64,000 nt of DNA from Acanthochromis polyacanthus. Lineage: Eukaryota > Chordata > Actinopteri > Pomacentridae. This document shows, piece after piece, positions 38,631-53,870 of the stretch. The notes beneath the pieces are model-generated. The model was not told the origin of the DNA. It made no database searches and saw only the letters and a list, made by a program, of their open reading frames with translations. Position numbers and translations under genes: made by a program. The stretch is from NCBI RefSeq assembly GCF_021347895.1, contig NC_067132.1, positions 15,792,023-15,856,022 on the forward strand. The letters are read 5' to 3'. Positions within the stretch are counted from its first letter, which is position 1. Each line of letters opens with the position of its first letter.

Positions 38631-41600
38631 TAAAATCCTAGTAGCAATAGGTTGTTTTTTAAAATATATATATATATGCAGCTGTAGTATGAATGAATGC
38701 TATTTTCTTGGTTCAAAGCTGGTTCATCCCAGGTTGCCGAGTGGAACAGAATGTGACGGTTGCTTTCTGCTCCAGTTTTGAGGTCCATGGTGAAATCGCA
38801 ATTGCCACCTGCCAGCAGCCACAAGAAAAAAAGTGTCACGCAGGTCCTAATGTTAATAACAGGATACTGTGCAGCATCTTTACTCGCGACAGTTACTCTT
38901 CTCCCATGTTGCACGCACATGGGCGTGCTTGTGCTCCGTGCACAAGCGACAGGGACAGTTTTGGAACGCTTTTACTGCGCCTCGTAAGTCGTTTCAGGTC
39001 ACTTCACATTGTAAAGTTCATTGTCATCTACTGTCTGTTATTTGTTTTTATGAAGGCCAGTAGTTTAGTGTTTCATGTTGTGCTGAGCTAAAATGCTTCC
39101 CAGCTGCTGTCTGTTCTCTTTCATGTTCATCTACTATTCAACATCAAATTAAGTCATAATGAGTAAATAGAATCTCTGAACAAGCCAAAGCTAAATTTTG
39201 CCTTTTAAATGCCAGATTACTGTCAAATCATAGCACTAAACTATGGAGGCATTTGCATATGTGTTGAAAACCGACAGTAAAATGCATTTCGTTGGCCTGC
39301 ACTGACTTGATTTGTATTTCTGATCAAAAAGAATATGCAGCAAAGTACACAAGCAATTGATTATGGGCCTTTTTCTGTTGTTTCTGTGTGTTTGGTCGCT
39401 ACACATTTTATGGGAAACACAAACACTGACAATGAATGAATGAGTAAATATTCCTTTCTAACAGCCAGTGAACTGCGCAGCCTGTTGTAATGCCCAGATG
39501 GACTCAGCCTTGTGCCAAAATTAGCCTCTGAAATAGATACGAGAGCAGAATGTATTCTGCCATACAGTGCATTATAAAATATACGTTCATCAGTTTAGGA
39601 TTGATTCATGTCCAGGATTGGCACGAGTAAATCACCTTCAAGTCATATGGAGACTGGCTATTTGTGGCCATCCATCCCAAAGCCATTTCGCTCAGTGTCT
39701 CATACAGAATGCTAAAAGACAGCAGAGAAAGTCCTGGAATTATCCTCCAATTTGATGTCTATTCAATTCCAAATCAAACATCATTCATAAGCTAACATCC
39801 CAGGACTTCTGATTAATGTCCTGCTCAATTCATAGCGCTTTTTGTATCATCAAAACAAAACAAAACTTAATATTTCTGCCTAACACCCCGTGACAGAGCC
39901 TAATGAAATATACCATGATGCTACAATCTCTAGGTGAATTATTCAACTCATTGATTGTGTTTATGCACCAGTATCCCAGCAATGTCCTTGATATCCCTGT
40001 ACTGTTTGTATAACCTTAAATTAATTTGACCGTGGCTATAGAAACTGAGGCAACCTTGGCTTATAGCACGCTTAGCACTATTAAATGTCATCATCGCATA
40101 CTGCGGATTCGGCTTCTTCACCTTCCTGCCAGCAATGGCAGACGAGAGCACCAGAAAATCTTAAACATGTCATGATGGAGTTCAGTGACCTTGAGTGGGA
40201 GAAAATGTATGTACGAGCGGGGCAATCTTTTACTGACTGTGTGACATAGTTGATAGGTTCACGATAGCAGAGGAAACAACAGTGCAAGCAGCAGTCTGTT
40301 AGCAAAGAGGGTGACCAAAGTGTTGAAAAAGCTGCAAAGATGTGGCGAGTATTGCTTGATTGCTAAGTAGAGGAAGTGGTTGCTAATAGATGACACTTAA
40401 CATGACTCAAAATTAGCAGTAGATTCTTGCCATTTGAAACTTCTTACAGCAGTATTTGGACATTTTTTATTGTAATATTACATAAATAACCCCAACTAAT
40501 GAATACAATTTTCTGTAATATTACACCTGATTATTTGTGTTATACTGAAGGAAGAGAATAATTTAAGCAATTTAATACATGGCTTCAATTGGTAACATGC
40601 TGTTGAATTAGGTTTATCTAAATTCCATCAGGTAGTAACAATAATGCTACTCGTTTAAGGCAGAGGTGCTTGAGAGGTACTGCAGCTAAATTTTAAGAAA
40701 AGTCAACTGAAAATTTACTATTTTTGCAACTCGTATATTAGCTTTGGCCCGGCAGAAAATGCAAAACCAAGTTTTGTCCTAAGACGAGCCACTCATTTCT
40801 CTGTAGTCCTACTCAAAGAAAATGGTGGCTAAGTTGCAGCAGAAACACAGTAAACGTTACATCAGACGTCAAAGCCGTAAACCTAATGTTGGCACTTTCG
40901 TGGTTAGAAAAGCAGTTTAAAGAAAATCAGCAAAGCTGAAAAATACATGAGATTCATTTGAAATAATACCTCAGCTACAGCTCAAATATATTTTGTTTGC
41001 TGCGGAAACCAGTTGTTCGAACCAGACCTGCTCAAAGATGGTTAGATGTCAGAAACTGTATGTGCATGTATGTGCAAAAGTTTTCTGGTTTGTTTCAGAA
41101 TACTCCAGATAGCACAATCCATTGTTTTTGAAACGTGGCCGAGTTTTCCATGTTTATATGTGCAAACACAAAATGTAAACTTGCATGGTAAGACAACTGC
41201 AAAACTGCATGTATTGGTTTTCAAATAATCTGTTTTTTTTCTCTTTACATTTTATAACATCTATGACAGCTGTTGTCCTCTATGACTTCCAGTTCCATAC
41301 AAGGTGACAAAAAGTTTTGTTTAAAGTCTTTCTCAATTACTTTTGGCATTATTCAGGCATTTCTCATATGAGCCAACGTGGTCAGCCATCTCAAATAGAT
41401 TTTACACGAGTTTATCCTATTTACAATATTTTTGTGCTAATGTATTTGTCTGCAGGCTTGTGTGCATGTCTGTGGAGAACACTGATATACTGTCTTCTTC
41501 TGGTTATAAACATCCCATCTCTGCTCCCTACATATCCACCATTTCCACAGCAGGATCACGGTTAGGATCTTGATGTATAACATAGGCAAAATATCATGGT

Positions 41601-42735
41601 TAACAAGAAAAGAAACATTAAATGAATGAATAAAAATGTGGTAAAATAAAAGAGGATAAAAAATACAAAAAAAAGAAGACAGGATAGCTCTACACTGTGA
41701 GTGTGGACAGGGGTTTCACAACACCCATAATTAGTGCATTACCTGACCTTCGACTCCCATAGAGCAGAGAGAAAAGCTTCCACACAAACCTCATCAAGAC
41801 CACACAGCAGATTAAGCATGAATACATAATATGGAAATTAATATTGAGTGCTCAGTTTGATACAACCACATTTGGTGTGGTAATTTGATTCCTTGCCTGG
41901 AACACCAATATTCATGGATACGACTTGCCAACCAAAGACTTTCAGTTTTCACAATGCCAGGTTTGTAGAGTTAAATGCATTTTTCTGCCTCTACAATGGA
42001 TTTCTCAAAGTCCATTGTGACAGCTATAAGACGACACAGGAGGAGGTGCTTTTACCGCACAAGAAGAAAGTCAGGATAGTGTGACCAGTATGTGCAAAGT
42101 GTGTAGCAAGACCAAAGGAATGTGACATTTCTGGGAAATACACTTCATAAACAATTGCAAGGCGCGTGTCCACCTGTGTGTGCTGCCACAGTCAGAGAGA
42201 CAATAACGCCTTTGCCTTGACATGTAAAATGTGACATCGGCGTTTTTGGGACTGCACAAAAAAAACAAGTAGTAACCGCTGGGTAATTTATCTGCCGTTG
42301 GGCATTGATAGCAGCACAGTCAGCATTGTTTTTAACACTGTGATTATGGTGTAAGTGGACAAAAACTACCCAACCATAGTTGGTCTGCTGTGTGTGCAGG
42401 GAAGTCTCCGGTCTGTTTCAGGCTAATTTGTTTTATCCACACCTTTTTTTTCCCCAAACAGATGCACCCAGACCTGGAAAGCAAAAAAGCACATAAACAA
42501 AATTCCTCAAAAACAAGAGGTGTTGAGGTAGGGAGCCCATATCCAGTGAAGCTGTTCAGGCTCTCTGTTGGTATGGTTATCATTCAGACTATACCTTAAG
42601 CAGAAAGTGAAAACCATAAACATTTTGTGCTGTTGTTCAGGCACAGGCTGATCGATCTCTAACTGAATCTAACCATCTAAATGGCAGATACCACTGGGGA
42701 AGCAAAAACATTCTTTTTTTTAACTTTACTCATGT
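38631..42735. other. No gene recognised
   Basis: Four kilobases of AT-rich unique-looking sequence with a short TA run at about 38664-38677. The 132-residue plus frame at 38693-39091 lacks a domain or splice context. Nothing assigned. Confidence 0.5.
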
Positions 42736-42759
42736 GCTTCCATCCATCCATCCATCTAT

Positions 42760-43367
42760 CTTATTTTGTTTATTCAGAGTTGGTAACAGGCTATGGACAG
42801 AATCCCAGACATTCTTCTTCCCAGCTCCTCCTGGAGGATTGTGTTGCATTCACATTTTGGACTGGATATGTAATCCCTCCAGAGAGTTCTGGATTGACCC
42901 CGTGGTCTCCTCCCATGTTGGATGTGACCGGACTACCACCAAAGGAAGGCACCCTGGAGGAATCCTTATCCCATCTGATGTCCAAGCTCTCCACCTTTTA
43001 AGGTTGAGCTCAGCCACCCTACAAAGTAAATTCACTTCAGCTGCTCGTGTGTCATTCATCTTATCACCACCCACAGCTTATGACCATAAGTATGGGTTAG
43101 AATGTAGATTGACTGGTTAACTGAAGACTTATTAACCTGCTGGCTCAGCTGCCTCTTCAACATTATGTTCTGGTACAATGCCTGCATTACTGCTGACACT
43201 GCAGCAATCCGGGTGTCTGTCTCACTCTTTATTTTCCCATCATTTGTGAACATTTCGAGATGTTTCAGCTTTTTTGCTTGGGTAAGCAACTCACCCCCCA
43301 ACCCAGAGAGAGAAATCTACCTTGTTCTTGCAGAGAATCATGTCCTTAAACTTGAAGATGATGACTC
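42760..43367 (-). pseudogene. LINE reverse transcriptase C-terminal part, broken
   Basis: Minus-strand pieces in order are as follows. MILCKNKVDFSLWVGG (about 43280-43345, then a stop) is in the region just after the RT active site. IAAVSAVMQALYQ and YILTHTYGHKLWVV (43056-43301) are the thumb region with the conserved TYGHELW-type motif. AAEVNLLCRVAELNLKRW and GCLPLVVVRSHPTWEETTGS (about 42850-43040) form the C-terminal tail before the GATG repeat. The intact family has a continuous ORF here; this copy has several stops and frameshifts. Confidence 0.78.
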
Positions 43368-43369
43368 TT

Positions 43370-43841
43370 AAAAGGTGGGGGAGGGTGCGCTTTAATTATT
43401 GCGGTATCACACTATTCAGCCCCCGGGAATATAAGCTTCCACTGACAGCTTGACGTCAGATTCAGAAGGAGTGATTCGGATTGCATCCTGGCTGTGGAAT
43501 AGTAGAACAGTTCTTTACCTCTTGCAGAGTTGCTAATTCATGAGCATTCAGGATTCAGGATTCATGGGAGTTCCACTATTTGCTCCACATCTGTTTTGTG
43601 GACTTGTCTCCAAAGTGAAAGCTGCATCCAAATGCTAGGCACAATGTAAGACACATTTCCAGTGGGTGTTGAACTCCAAAAGGGTCGTCTCGACTCTCCA
43701 ATGCTGCTTGTGATATCCACGAACAGGATCTTAAACTGCAATTGAGGGTAGGAAGTTGTCCAGTTTGAGAACCTGGGAATCCTGTTTCTGCTTTTTGCAG
43801 ATGATGTTGTTCTGTTGGCTTCGTCCAATCATGACCTTTAA
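43370..43841 (+). pseudogene. LINE reverse transcriptase catalytic part, inverted segment
   Basis: In plus-strand frames, 43370-43429 reads KRWGRVRFNYCGITLFSP, a degraded form of the NYRGITLLS motif of RTE-type reverse transcriptases. Farther on, 43788-43838 reads LLFADDVVLLASSNHDL, carrying the FADD form of the catalytic aspartate pair. The intervening sequence shows further nucleotide similarity (about 43455-43620), with deletions and stops. The segment is in the opposite orientation to the rest of the same LINE copy. Confidence 0.75.
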
Positions 43842-45145
43842 CATACACCGTGACAGTTTTCAGCTAAATGTAAAGCATGAAAAATAGATGTATGCGCACT
43901 TATGCAGCTGTAATATGTACAGGTTCCTACAGTCTGACAAATTTTCCATTTAAGCAGCAAATCTGAAACCTGTCTTTAACAATCCACTTAACATACTAGG
44001 AAAAATATTGTCCAGGAAATAATGTTTGGACTGTTTCTAAAGCAAAAATGTAGTATAAGCTTTGCTGGACTCACCTAGAGAACAGCTGCTTAGCGATTTC
44101 ACTGCAGAAATTGTTTATTTGTGTGTGTAGCTCACCTATTTACAATGCCAAATAAAATGTAAAAAGAGTTTAATAAAGCTATCACAAGGTAAGACTCATC
44201 CTGTGAGGTGTCACAGTGTAATGCTGTATGGGGAGATCCTTCTTCCTGGCTTCTACACTGTGCCCAAGCATTCTCGTACACACAAAAATGCACGGAAATA
44301 CACACCTTACAATCGCACGCACAGTCACACGATGGAAAGGGTCTTGCATTCAGCCAGTGCTCTCACTGTGCTTGCAAGCACAGAGTCAACTGTTTCATCC
44401 ACACTGCCGACGGGAACAGCCTTGCATCTCCTTCTCTCACACTGACACGACAAGAGAAATGGAGTGAGAAATACAAAGCCAGAGAGAGCCAGGGAAAAGG
44501 GAGAACAGTGCAGAAACAGAGAGGGAAATAAAACAGAAAGTGGGACAGATGAAAATAAAGAGAGCTGTAGCTGATACTATCAAGTGTAGGGGTGTATACA
44601 CCTGACTTGCTTCAGCTTCTACTATCCGTTACCTGTGTGAGAGGGAAATTCTCTCAAACGGAGACCTGTTAAATTTAAGCTCCTCTGATGTGCAGTGCCA
44701 ACAGATAAGAAGACAAGGAATGATGGTGGCCTTGAGAAGGGGAGGGGTCACCTTAAACTTGTGTCAAACGAGTGATTGATAGGTTGTCAGATGGATGTAA
44801 AGGACTTACATACTGAAGAACAGATGGATACTCCTATTCAGTTATCAACCTATCCATCTTAGAATTTGCCTGTGACCCTTCCTGACTTTAAGACTGAGTG
44901 AAAACTTGCTTTACAGTAAACATGAAAGGGATCACAGCACAAAGGCACCATCCTTGCATTATAATTGTAAAACGTATTCCTCTTGTTAGCATTTTCTTTG
45001 ATTTCCAAGGCAATGAAGAGAACAAAAACAGAAAGAAATACAAATGAGCTACTGCTTATCTTCGCCAAGTATAAAATTATGGCTGCATTGCTGATGGTAC
45101 AAGCCAGAATATCACTAAGTAGCTCTGTGGAGCGATTTTTTTTCA
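43842..45145. other. No gene recognised
   Basis: Unique-looking sequence with a purine-rich patch at about 44450-44560. The 183-residue minus frame at 44859-45410 runs through an AT microsatellite and is rejected. Confidence 0.5.
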
Positions 45146-45146
45146 G

Positions 45147-45162
45147 ATATATATACATATAC

Positions 45163-45197
<35 letters not shown>
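45147..45197. repeat. (TA)n / TACATA microsatellite
   Basis: ATATAC units are followed by a pure TA run of about 15 units. Tyr/Ile repeats in overlapping frames are translations of it. Confidence 0.9.
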
Positions 45198-45202
<5 letters not shown>

Positions 45203-47580
45203 TTTTTATTACTGTAGCAAGCACTGTCAAATACCTAAAAAATTGGAAATAATGAGGCGTGTGTGTGTTTTGAACGCAGAAAATGTGTGTGATGTGATTT
45301 GTGCTTTTACATTTCAGTATTTTTTGACTTACTTGCACTGGAACATTTTGTGTGTGACACGTCGGGAATCTTTCCAACGTGTCTCTGCAGCTCTCCCCTT
45401 CACAAGCCAAATATCGGGTCTGTGCTTTTTTTTATTGTCGGAAAGTACAGCGGCGGACATAAACTGCATCACAAATTTCACATTCTATCTACAAAACCTG
45501 TTTTTGACAGCAAACAAAAGTGCAGGATTTTAAAATTGTCCAATCCATCGCTCTCTGGGGCAGAAAAGCCAGTGATGCTTCATGTAAAAAGGAGGATGTC
45601 TGTGGTGGCTACATCAGTGGGCATGTGTGAAAGTGATAAGGTATTTGTCATGTAATCTATCCTACGATATACGTACATGTGAACTTGTGTGGGTGAAAAT
45701 GTGTATGAACATTTGCTTTGATCTCCGATTTTTTTTTTCTGTTATTATTGTTTATTTGTGAGCCTGTTTATGTGTTCCCATGTGTACGTGTGCACGTTTG
45801 TGCTGATGCGTGCTGCAGTAATAGAAGCTGTCCTGCAGCACACAGTCTGGTGTTTGCAGCCGGAAAGCTGTCATAAACAATCTGCTCCAGCGTCAGTTAA
45901 ACAGCAAGCGTGGGAGAATTGGGTGCTCTGTAGGCTACAACCAGCCCCACGCTCTCTAAATAGACCAACCCATCTGCCTAATGCTCTGATATCAAAGTGA
46001 GCAATGGATATCCCATATGACATTGCAATAGTTATTCGACAACAGGTTGGCACGGACTGGAATGACACTGGCCGGTGACTCTGGGAGGTGTTGTGCTTTG
46101 ACACTGAGTGGAGCTGAAGTCAGTCTTATGTTACGCTGTGAAAGCTGGCAAACTGTGGATATGTTCCTGCGGGAAATAAAGCTTTTTCAGGTTCAAATGA
46201 TTTCACACATGAATGTGATGAGCTTGCTGTAATGTGTGGTAGAAATAGACTCCAGGACATAAGCCAAAGTATACTTTTACTCGTGCAGCAGGACATATGT
46301 AGAACGGCCCATAAATACATTTAATCGTTGCGATAAAGCAGAGCAGTTTCTACAAATGAACTGTGTAGGATAAACGCTTTATGAAAGAAACCGTCTGCCT
46401 CTCCAGCACATTAGGACATGTGGCGTGTCATCTGCTGACCAAGTTTCCGTAAAATTTCATGCGACCGTTGATGTTTTCTGTAGTTATGATCATTAAATGT
46501 TTTGCTGAAGTCCTTTTCTCAACCTCTTGATGAACTTTCTAATCCATGGCAATATATCTCGAAAACTTTTTAAAGTTTTTGGATCGTAAAATAAAGAATA
46601 TGTAAATCTCCTGAGCACGCTCCACAGGGTCACACATAACCCTGCAAATTACGATGTGCCACCTCAAGACTTGACCGGCTTATGGACCAGTTATAAAAAT
46701 GGATTGTTCACCACACAGGTCCATTGCACCACGTCTTTTGAACACATTTTTTGGGAACATTATCTTTTTATTCCTCACAGCTCAAAATGAGCTATACTAA
46801 TGATAAAAAGCTCTAATATATCTGCAGGGGTTTGATAGGTTTGTTGATCAATGCCAGTGACTGCAGAGAGTGAAGCAAAAGTTTAACTACCCGCTGAGAT
46901 TTCTGGCTTTGAAAAAGTCCTTTTTACTGCATTGTGAATCAGTTCTTCTCTCCTCTCAGTTTAAGCTTTTCTCTAGTGGAGCATATCTGGTGAGCAACAT
47001 ACAGAATTTACACTACCTCATGAACTGTTTGGCTTAGGATATATTTATTTTATTTAACTGCTGTCTGTTGTTTTAGGGATACTTAGGGGTAATGTCAAGA
47101 GTGTAGAAATGTGAAGCCGTGTTTACTGATGATATCCAGCTCATGTAACATTATCGCTACTTTAGCAGAGCTCATTTGTAGACCCAAGCTGTGTGCTTAT
47201 ATAAATATATTTTTGCATAATTCAGTGTGTTGGAAAACAGACTTTACTTTCAAAATCTCGATGACCACACAGCTTTAAACATTTATCAGCCAGATTATTA
47301 CAAAATCAGTCAACCCCCTTCCATCTACATTTAAAAACATGTTCTATCTCTCAAGCGTGGCTGCTGTATGTTCTTTAATTCAGTCTGAAGACATCTGCAT
47401 TCATCTGACCTTCTCAGTTACACACTGAATATCGACGGATTGCACTGAATATTTAGCTTACCAAGAATAATTTGTATAGTATTTGCATCCTGAGGTCCTC
47501 CATCCTCATATATTGCAGAATGATCATTACTTACATGGTGTGTTTTGCACTTTTCCTGCTTTTCTAGTTTGGCTTATGAT
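45198..47580. other. No gene recognised
   Basis: Unique-looking sequence. Short frames (45758-46000, 46047-46232) have no domain. Nothing assigned. Confidence 0.5.
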
Positions 47581-47583
47581 GTT

Positions 47584-47735
47584 TTGCAAAATCAGAATCA
47601 GATTAACTTTAATAATCCCTGCGGTTAAATAGCTTTGAAAACAGCTGTGCAAGCATGTAAAAGAAATCCAACACAAAAGAAAACAATGGGGTACACAGTG
47701 TTGATGTAATAGAGTGGATGACGTCCTGCAAGGTT
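47584..47735 (+). repeat. Possible dispersed teleost repeat
   Basis: AATCAGAATCAGATTAACTT followed by TAATAATCCCTGCGG resembles a common fish repeat head (AGAATCAGAATCAG...TTTATTGATCCC...). It is a diverged fragment identified by resemblance only. Confidence 0.4.
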
Positions 47736-49385
47736 CATGATGGGAGAAGTGTTACCATCAACCATAGTGTGGACACAGCTTCATGGCTAAAAGTTAAGTA
47801 TGTAGACTGCATAAATGTCCCCTTCCTGATAATGTGATCAAGATAGCACCATTTGTTGTCAAGCGGCAAGTACTCTGCATCTTTTCTTGCCACTCTCTGA
47901 TTTATTCATGTCTGCTTAAACCGTCTGAAAGCCTTTGATGACAATGACGCAGTTCGAAGTTACTCTTGTGGCCAAATTTCTGTGAAATATCCAACCGTAC
48001 AGACACGAAAGTCTCCTTGATTCATCACCACGGTTGTTATCTTGTCCATCTAATTGTCCAGCAATTTCACATTATCTGCGATGATAGAAAGGAGATGTGG
48101 CTTACAGCTGCTCTCAACTCTTACTCTGCATTCCTTGCGTGCCTTCGTCTGATTTCTGTCCCTGATGACACACCTGCTAAACATCAACACGAGTGAGTAT
48201 CTTACTGTGCCAAGATTCACATTTAGCTCAAATCTCTGCCCTATGAAAGCTGAGCCTCACATTGCATTAGGCTGATTATTAAAGCAGCTGTAGACAAAAT
48301 CATTTGTAATATTAGAATATGTTCAACTGCATTCAATATCTGACCTTTAAGTTGACTTTTTCACAGCTACTTGACGTCCATTGTCCTCCCACCTTAGATC
48401 GCTGACTCTCCCCACAATCTCCTGAAGAAATATGTTTAGGTCTGTCTTGCGAGACTAATTTTACATGACTTCATTTACTTTGACTTCCACAACGGAATGG
48501 AAGCAGACAACCTCTACTTTCAGAAATAGCTGGGGGTGGAGATTGTGCCATCTCGCTGCTTGTTTCATTTTGCAGACACTTGTCCTTATCGTTCTTCACA
48601 TCCTGCCATAGTGAAGTGAAAATAAATGACATTATTTTCCCCTGGCTACTTGGCAATCCCTTTCAAGGCTTTCACTTCAGAAATAGCCACTGTTTAATTG
48701 TTTTTATGTGTCCCCACCTTGGACATATCAATGTCCCGTTGTCGCCGCTAATTAGGTGTCTTATTAAGCTAAGTCCTTGAGCAGGGAAGCTATCCAGCTA
48801 ACGCTGACTGGATCTGTGCTATCATGTTTGGTTGATTAGAAGTGAAAGGAGTCCTGATGTCACCTCTTAGATTGTCATTGATCGTTTTTCTCGCCATCAA
48901 ACAAGAAGACAAAATGCAGTTTCTCCTTCACTCAGTGGATTTTCTTTCTCTTTTATTACACACCTACTCTCCCCAGATGGATTTCTGATGAACTGATTCT
49001 CATTCTCCATTCCCTTCTGTTATATTATGATGTCTTGGAGGCTGGAATTTCTTCGGTGTAGAAGGAGGGCTTGGGTTGATGCTGGGGTTAAAAATTATGC
49101 TAGCACCTGTTATTGAAATATTCCCTGGAGCCGTTTCTAGATTCAAAGCTTTCTGATAGATATGTCTCGTAGCCGTGCACTGTACATACATGCAGGCTAT
49201 GTAAATTTCTTACTCTAATATGAAACCAGTGCACGTTTAGAACATCCTTCCCATTTCCCTCACCGGAGACTGACGGCCCTAAAACTCTCACCATCGGCTA
49301 TATTCCCATGACAGATGTTTATGACAGGGATGTGATCCACATATTTCCACTACTCACACATGCCTACACACTACATACAGGAAAA
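47736..49385. other. No gene recognised
   Basis: AT-rich sequence with no assignable feature. Confidence 0.5.
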
Positions 49386-49389
49386 TGCT

Positions 49390-49413
49390 AAAAAAAAAAA
49401 CAAAAAAAAAAAA
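49390..49413. repeat. Interrupted poly(A) run
   Basis: A11, one C, then A12. There is no upstream retrocopy or SINE that I recognise, so it is only low complexity. Confidence 0.8.
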
Positions 49414-50815
49414 CGTGCACAGACACACTCGTAGCAGACAAAGTGAATGACATTCCAAAGGAGATAATTCATTGTTATGATTTTCCAAACCAGCTGATGT
49501 GCTCATTTCTAGTGCGGAGGCCTGCATGGGATTTATAATAATAGGACGCTTATCATTGTGCAGAATTGCCAAGGAAGATAGGCAGATTTGGAAAATTAAA
49601 TTTATACCAAAAAAGGACAGCAAAATCAACCAGCTGTCGCATAAGCATATTCAAATTTAGATTTGTGTAGACATTAGATGCACTCCTTTTCACATTTTGG
49701 GACTGAAAAGTTTCCATCTAGTAAAAATCTCATGCTCAGTCAGTACCCAGAGTCCACTTTGTGAAAGAAGAGATGCAGAAAATAAGCTTTGCATCTCAGA
49801 GATGAAAAGGAAAGTCCAATGCTAAATGTTCTTTCCAGCTCTTAGACTTAAAATGTATATACTGTATCTCCGAAACTGACTTCCCAAAGGCTCACTCGAG
49901 TCTACACACTGCTACCTTTTCTTGCGCTCCTTTTTCTTTGCTGAGACATGCTCTCTCCACCTTCCACTGTAACTACCACATCAGGTAGTGAATAGGAAAT
50001 GTGGTCGGGATGGGGTAGAGGGAGGGACAAGAATGCAGAGCGTAGAGATCAGGAAAAAATGTCAGGGGTCTTAATGCAAATACTTACCAGCAGTTCTTTC
50101 TCTACTACCGCCGATGATGATCTTGAAGATGTACTGCTGGGGATCTTTAAGATAATATATGGCAATCGGTTGCACAGGTTACCAATGGTAGCACAATCAC
50201 TGAAAAACTACATACCTCCAGAAATGCGTATTTAGGTACATTTGTGAAATAAGCAGATTAAAAAAAGCATTGATTCGTTCCATCAATATGAACATTAAAC
50301 CTTACACTGCTGCTTTTTGTGCAATATCATTGGTTCAATCTAACTTTATCATCCATTCAAAGTTTCATTGGCGAGTTCATCATTCGTGTACGAGGCAGAG
50401 TAAAAGTAACCAATATTCCTGACAATTGAAAAATGCACAGCGATTTATCCCGTCTTATTTGCTCCATGAAATACCTCAATCTCCTTGTGGGGTTGATTTG
50501 TGATGGGTGAAATTAATTACTTTTTTTGAGACAAAGTTTAATAATAAAAAAAGGATCTTAAGGGATTAAAAGGGAGCAAAGATCACAGGTGTGCGGCGCG
50601 TGCTGTTATTCGCTGGACAGATCATGCGGGTTGAATCACATCAGTCGCCTTTGTTAGCTCATTTCACACAAAGCAGAGATAATGTTGCTCCTCTGGCTAT
50701 GTGCCTTACTTGATGCATCACCAAATTAGCTGTGCACTTGTTATTATTTATGAGCTACAGCAGATGTGTTCTGGGATTTATCCATCTTGTTTTCGAGAGT
50801 TTTAATCTATAGCCA
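49414..50815. other. No gene recognised; possible conserved non-coding DNA
   Basis: Repeat-free, AT-rich stretches with homeodomain-like TAAT/ATTA cores, for example 49480-49650 and 50560-50760. The 78-residue plus frame at 49999-50235 has no domain. Conservation cannot be judged from one sequence. Confidence 0.4.
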
Positions 50816-50829
50816 GTCTGTTGTGCTTT

Positions 50830-50900
50830 GCTAGCTCCCCTCCCTTCCCTTCCCTTCCCCTCCCCTCTCCTCCCCTTCTCTCCCCTCCTTGTACCTCTCT
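50830..50900. repeat. Homopyrimidine CCCTT/CCCCT tract
   Basis: An almost uninterrupted run of CCCTT and CCCCT words on the plus strand. It is a purine/pyrimidine mirror-type tract of the kind that can form triplex DNA. Confidence 0.8.
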
Positions 50901-51002
50901 GTTGTACCCTCTGTCTATTTTCCTGTGCCCACCACTCAGCATTTACTGATGCTGTGATCTGACCCAGCCTCTCCCTCTGCAGTAGCACTGCAGCTCCATC
51001 AA

Positions 51003-53580
<2,578 letters not shown>

Positions 53581-53870
53581 TGTTTTTCATGTGTATGTGT
53601 GTCTTCATTCAAGTGCATCGGTTTTTCTTTGTTAATTAACTGTTTCTGGAACCAACACTGTAATTGGAGCACTATTTCCCCCCTTTCTGCTATTACTTTC
53701 CCAATTTTCTTTCTGTATGATAAAGATTCTGTCGGGGTTTTGTTCTGCCTTCCATCAATGACCATTCTCCCTTTATTTCTGACAGTCTTTCTGCTGTCTC
53801 TATCCCTCACACTCCTCCTCCACCTCCTCAGAGAATTTCTTCTCTCTTTTTCCCCTTCTCTTCGCCGGCC
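53581..53870. other. Pyrimidine-rich stretch
   Basis: CT-rich words dominate 53755-53870. The overlapping frames are low-complexity on both strands and not supported as genes. Confidence 0.5.

Larger units (their letters stand above)
42739..43841 (-). mobile_element. Rex3/RTE-like LINE, 5'-truncated with internal inversion
   Basis: A non-LTR retrotransposon copy whose sense strand is minus. Its 3' end is a GATG-type tail (CATC repeats on the plus strand at 42739-42760), which as I recall is typical of Rex3 elements. The part nearest the tail reads in sense on the minus strand up to about 43367. The part beyond it (43370-43841) is inverted and reads in sense on the plus strand. The junction is near 43368-43370. 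This order is what twin priming during insertion produces. The copy is dead and strongly diverged. Clade assignment is from the tail and the reverse-transcriptase motifs, so the exact family remains open. Confidence 0.8.

Noticed and set aside
44859..45410. 183-residue frame on the minus strand
   Set aside because: It runs through an AT microsatellite (Tyr/Ile/Met repeats) and shows no domain on either side.
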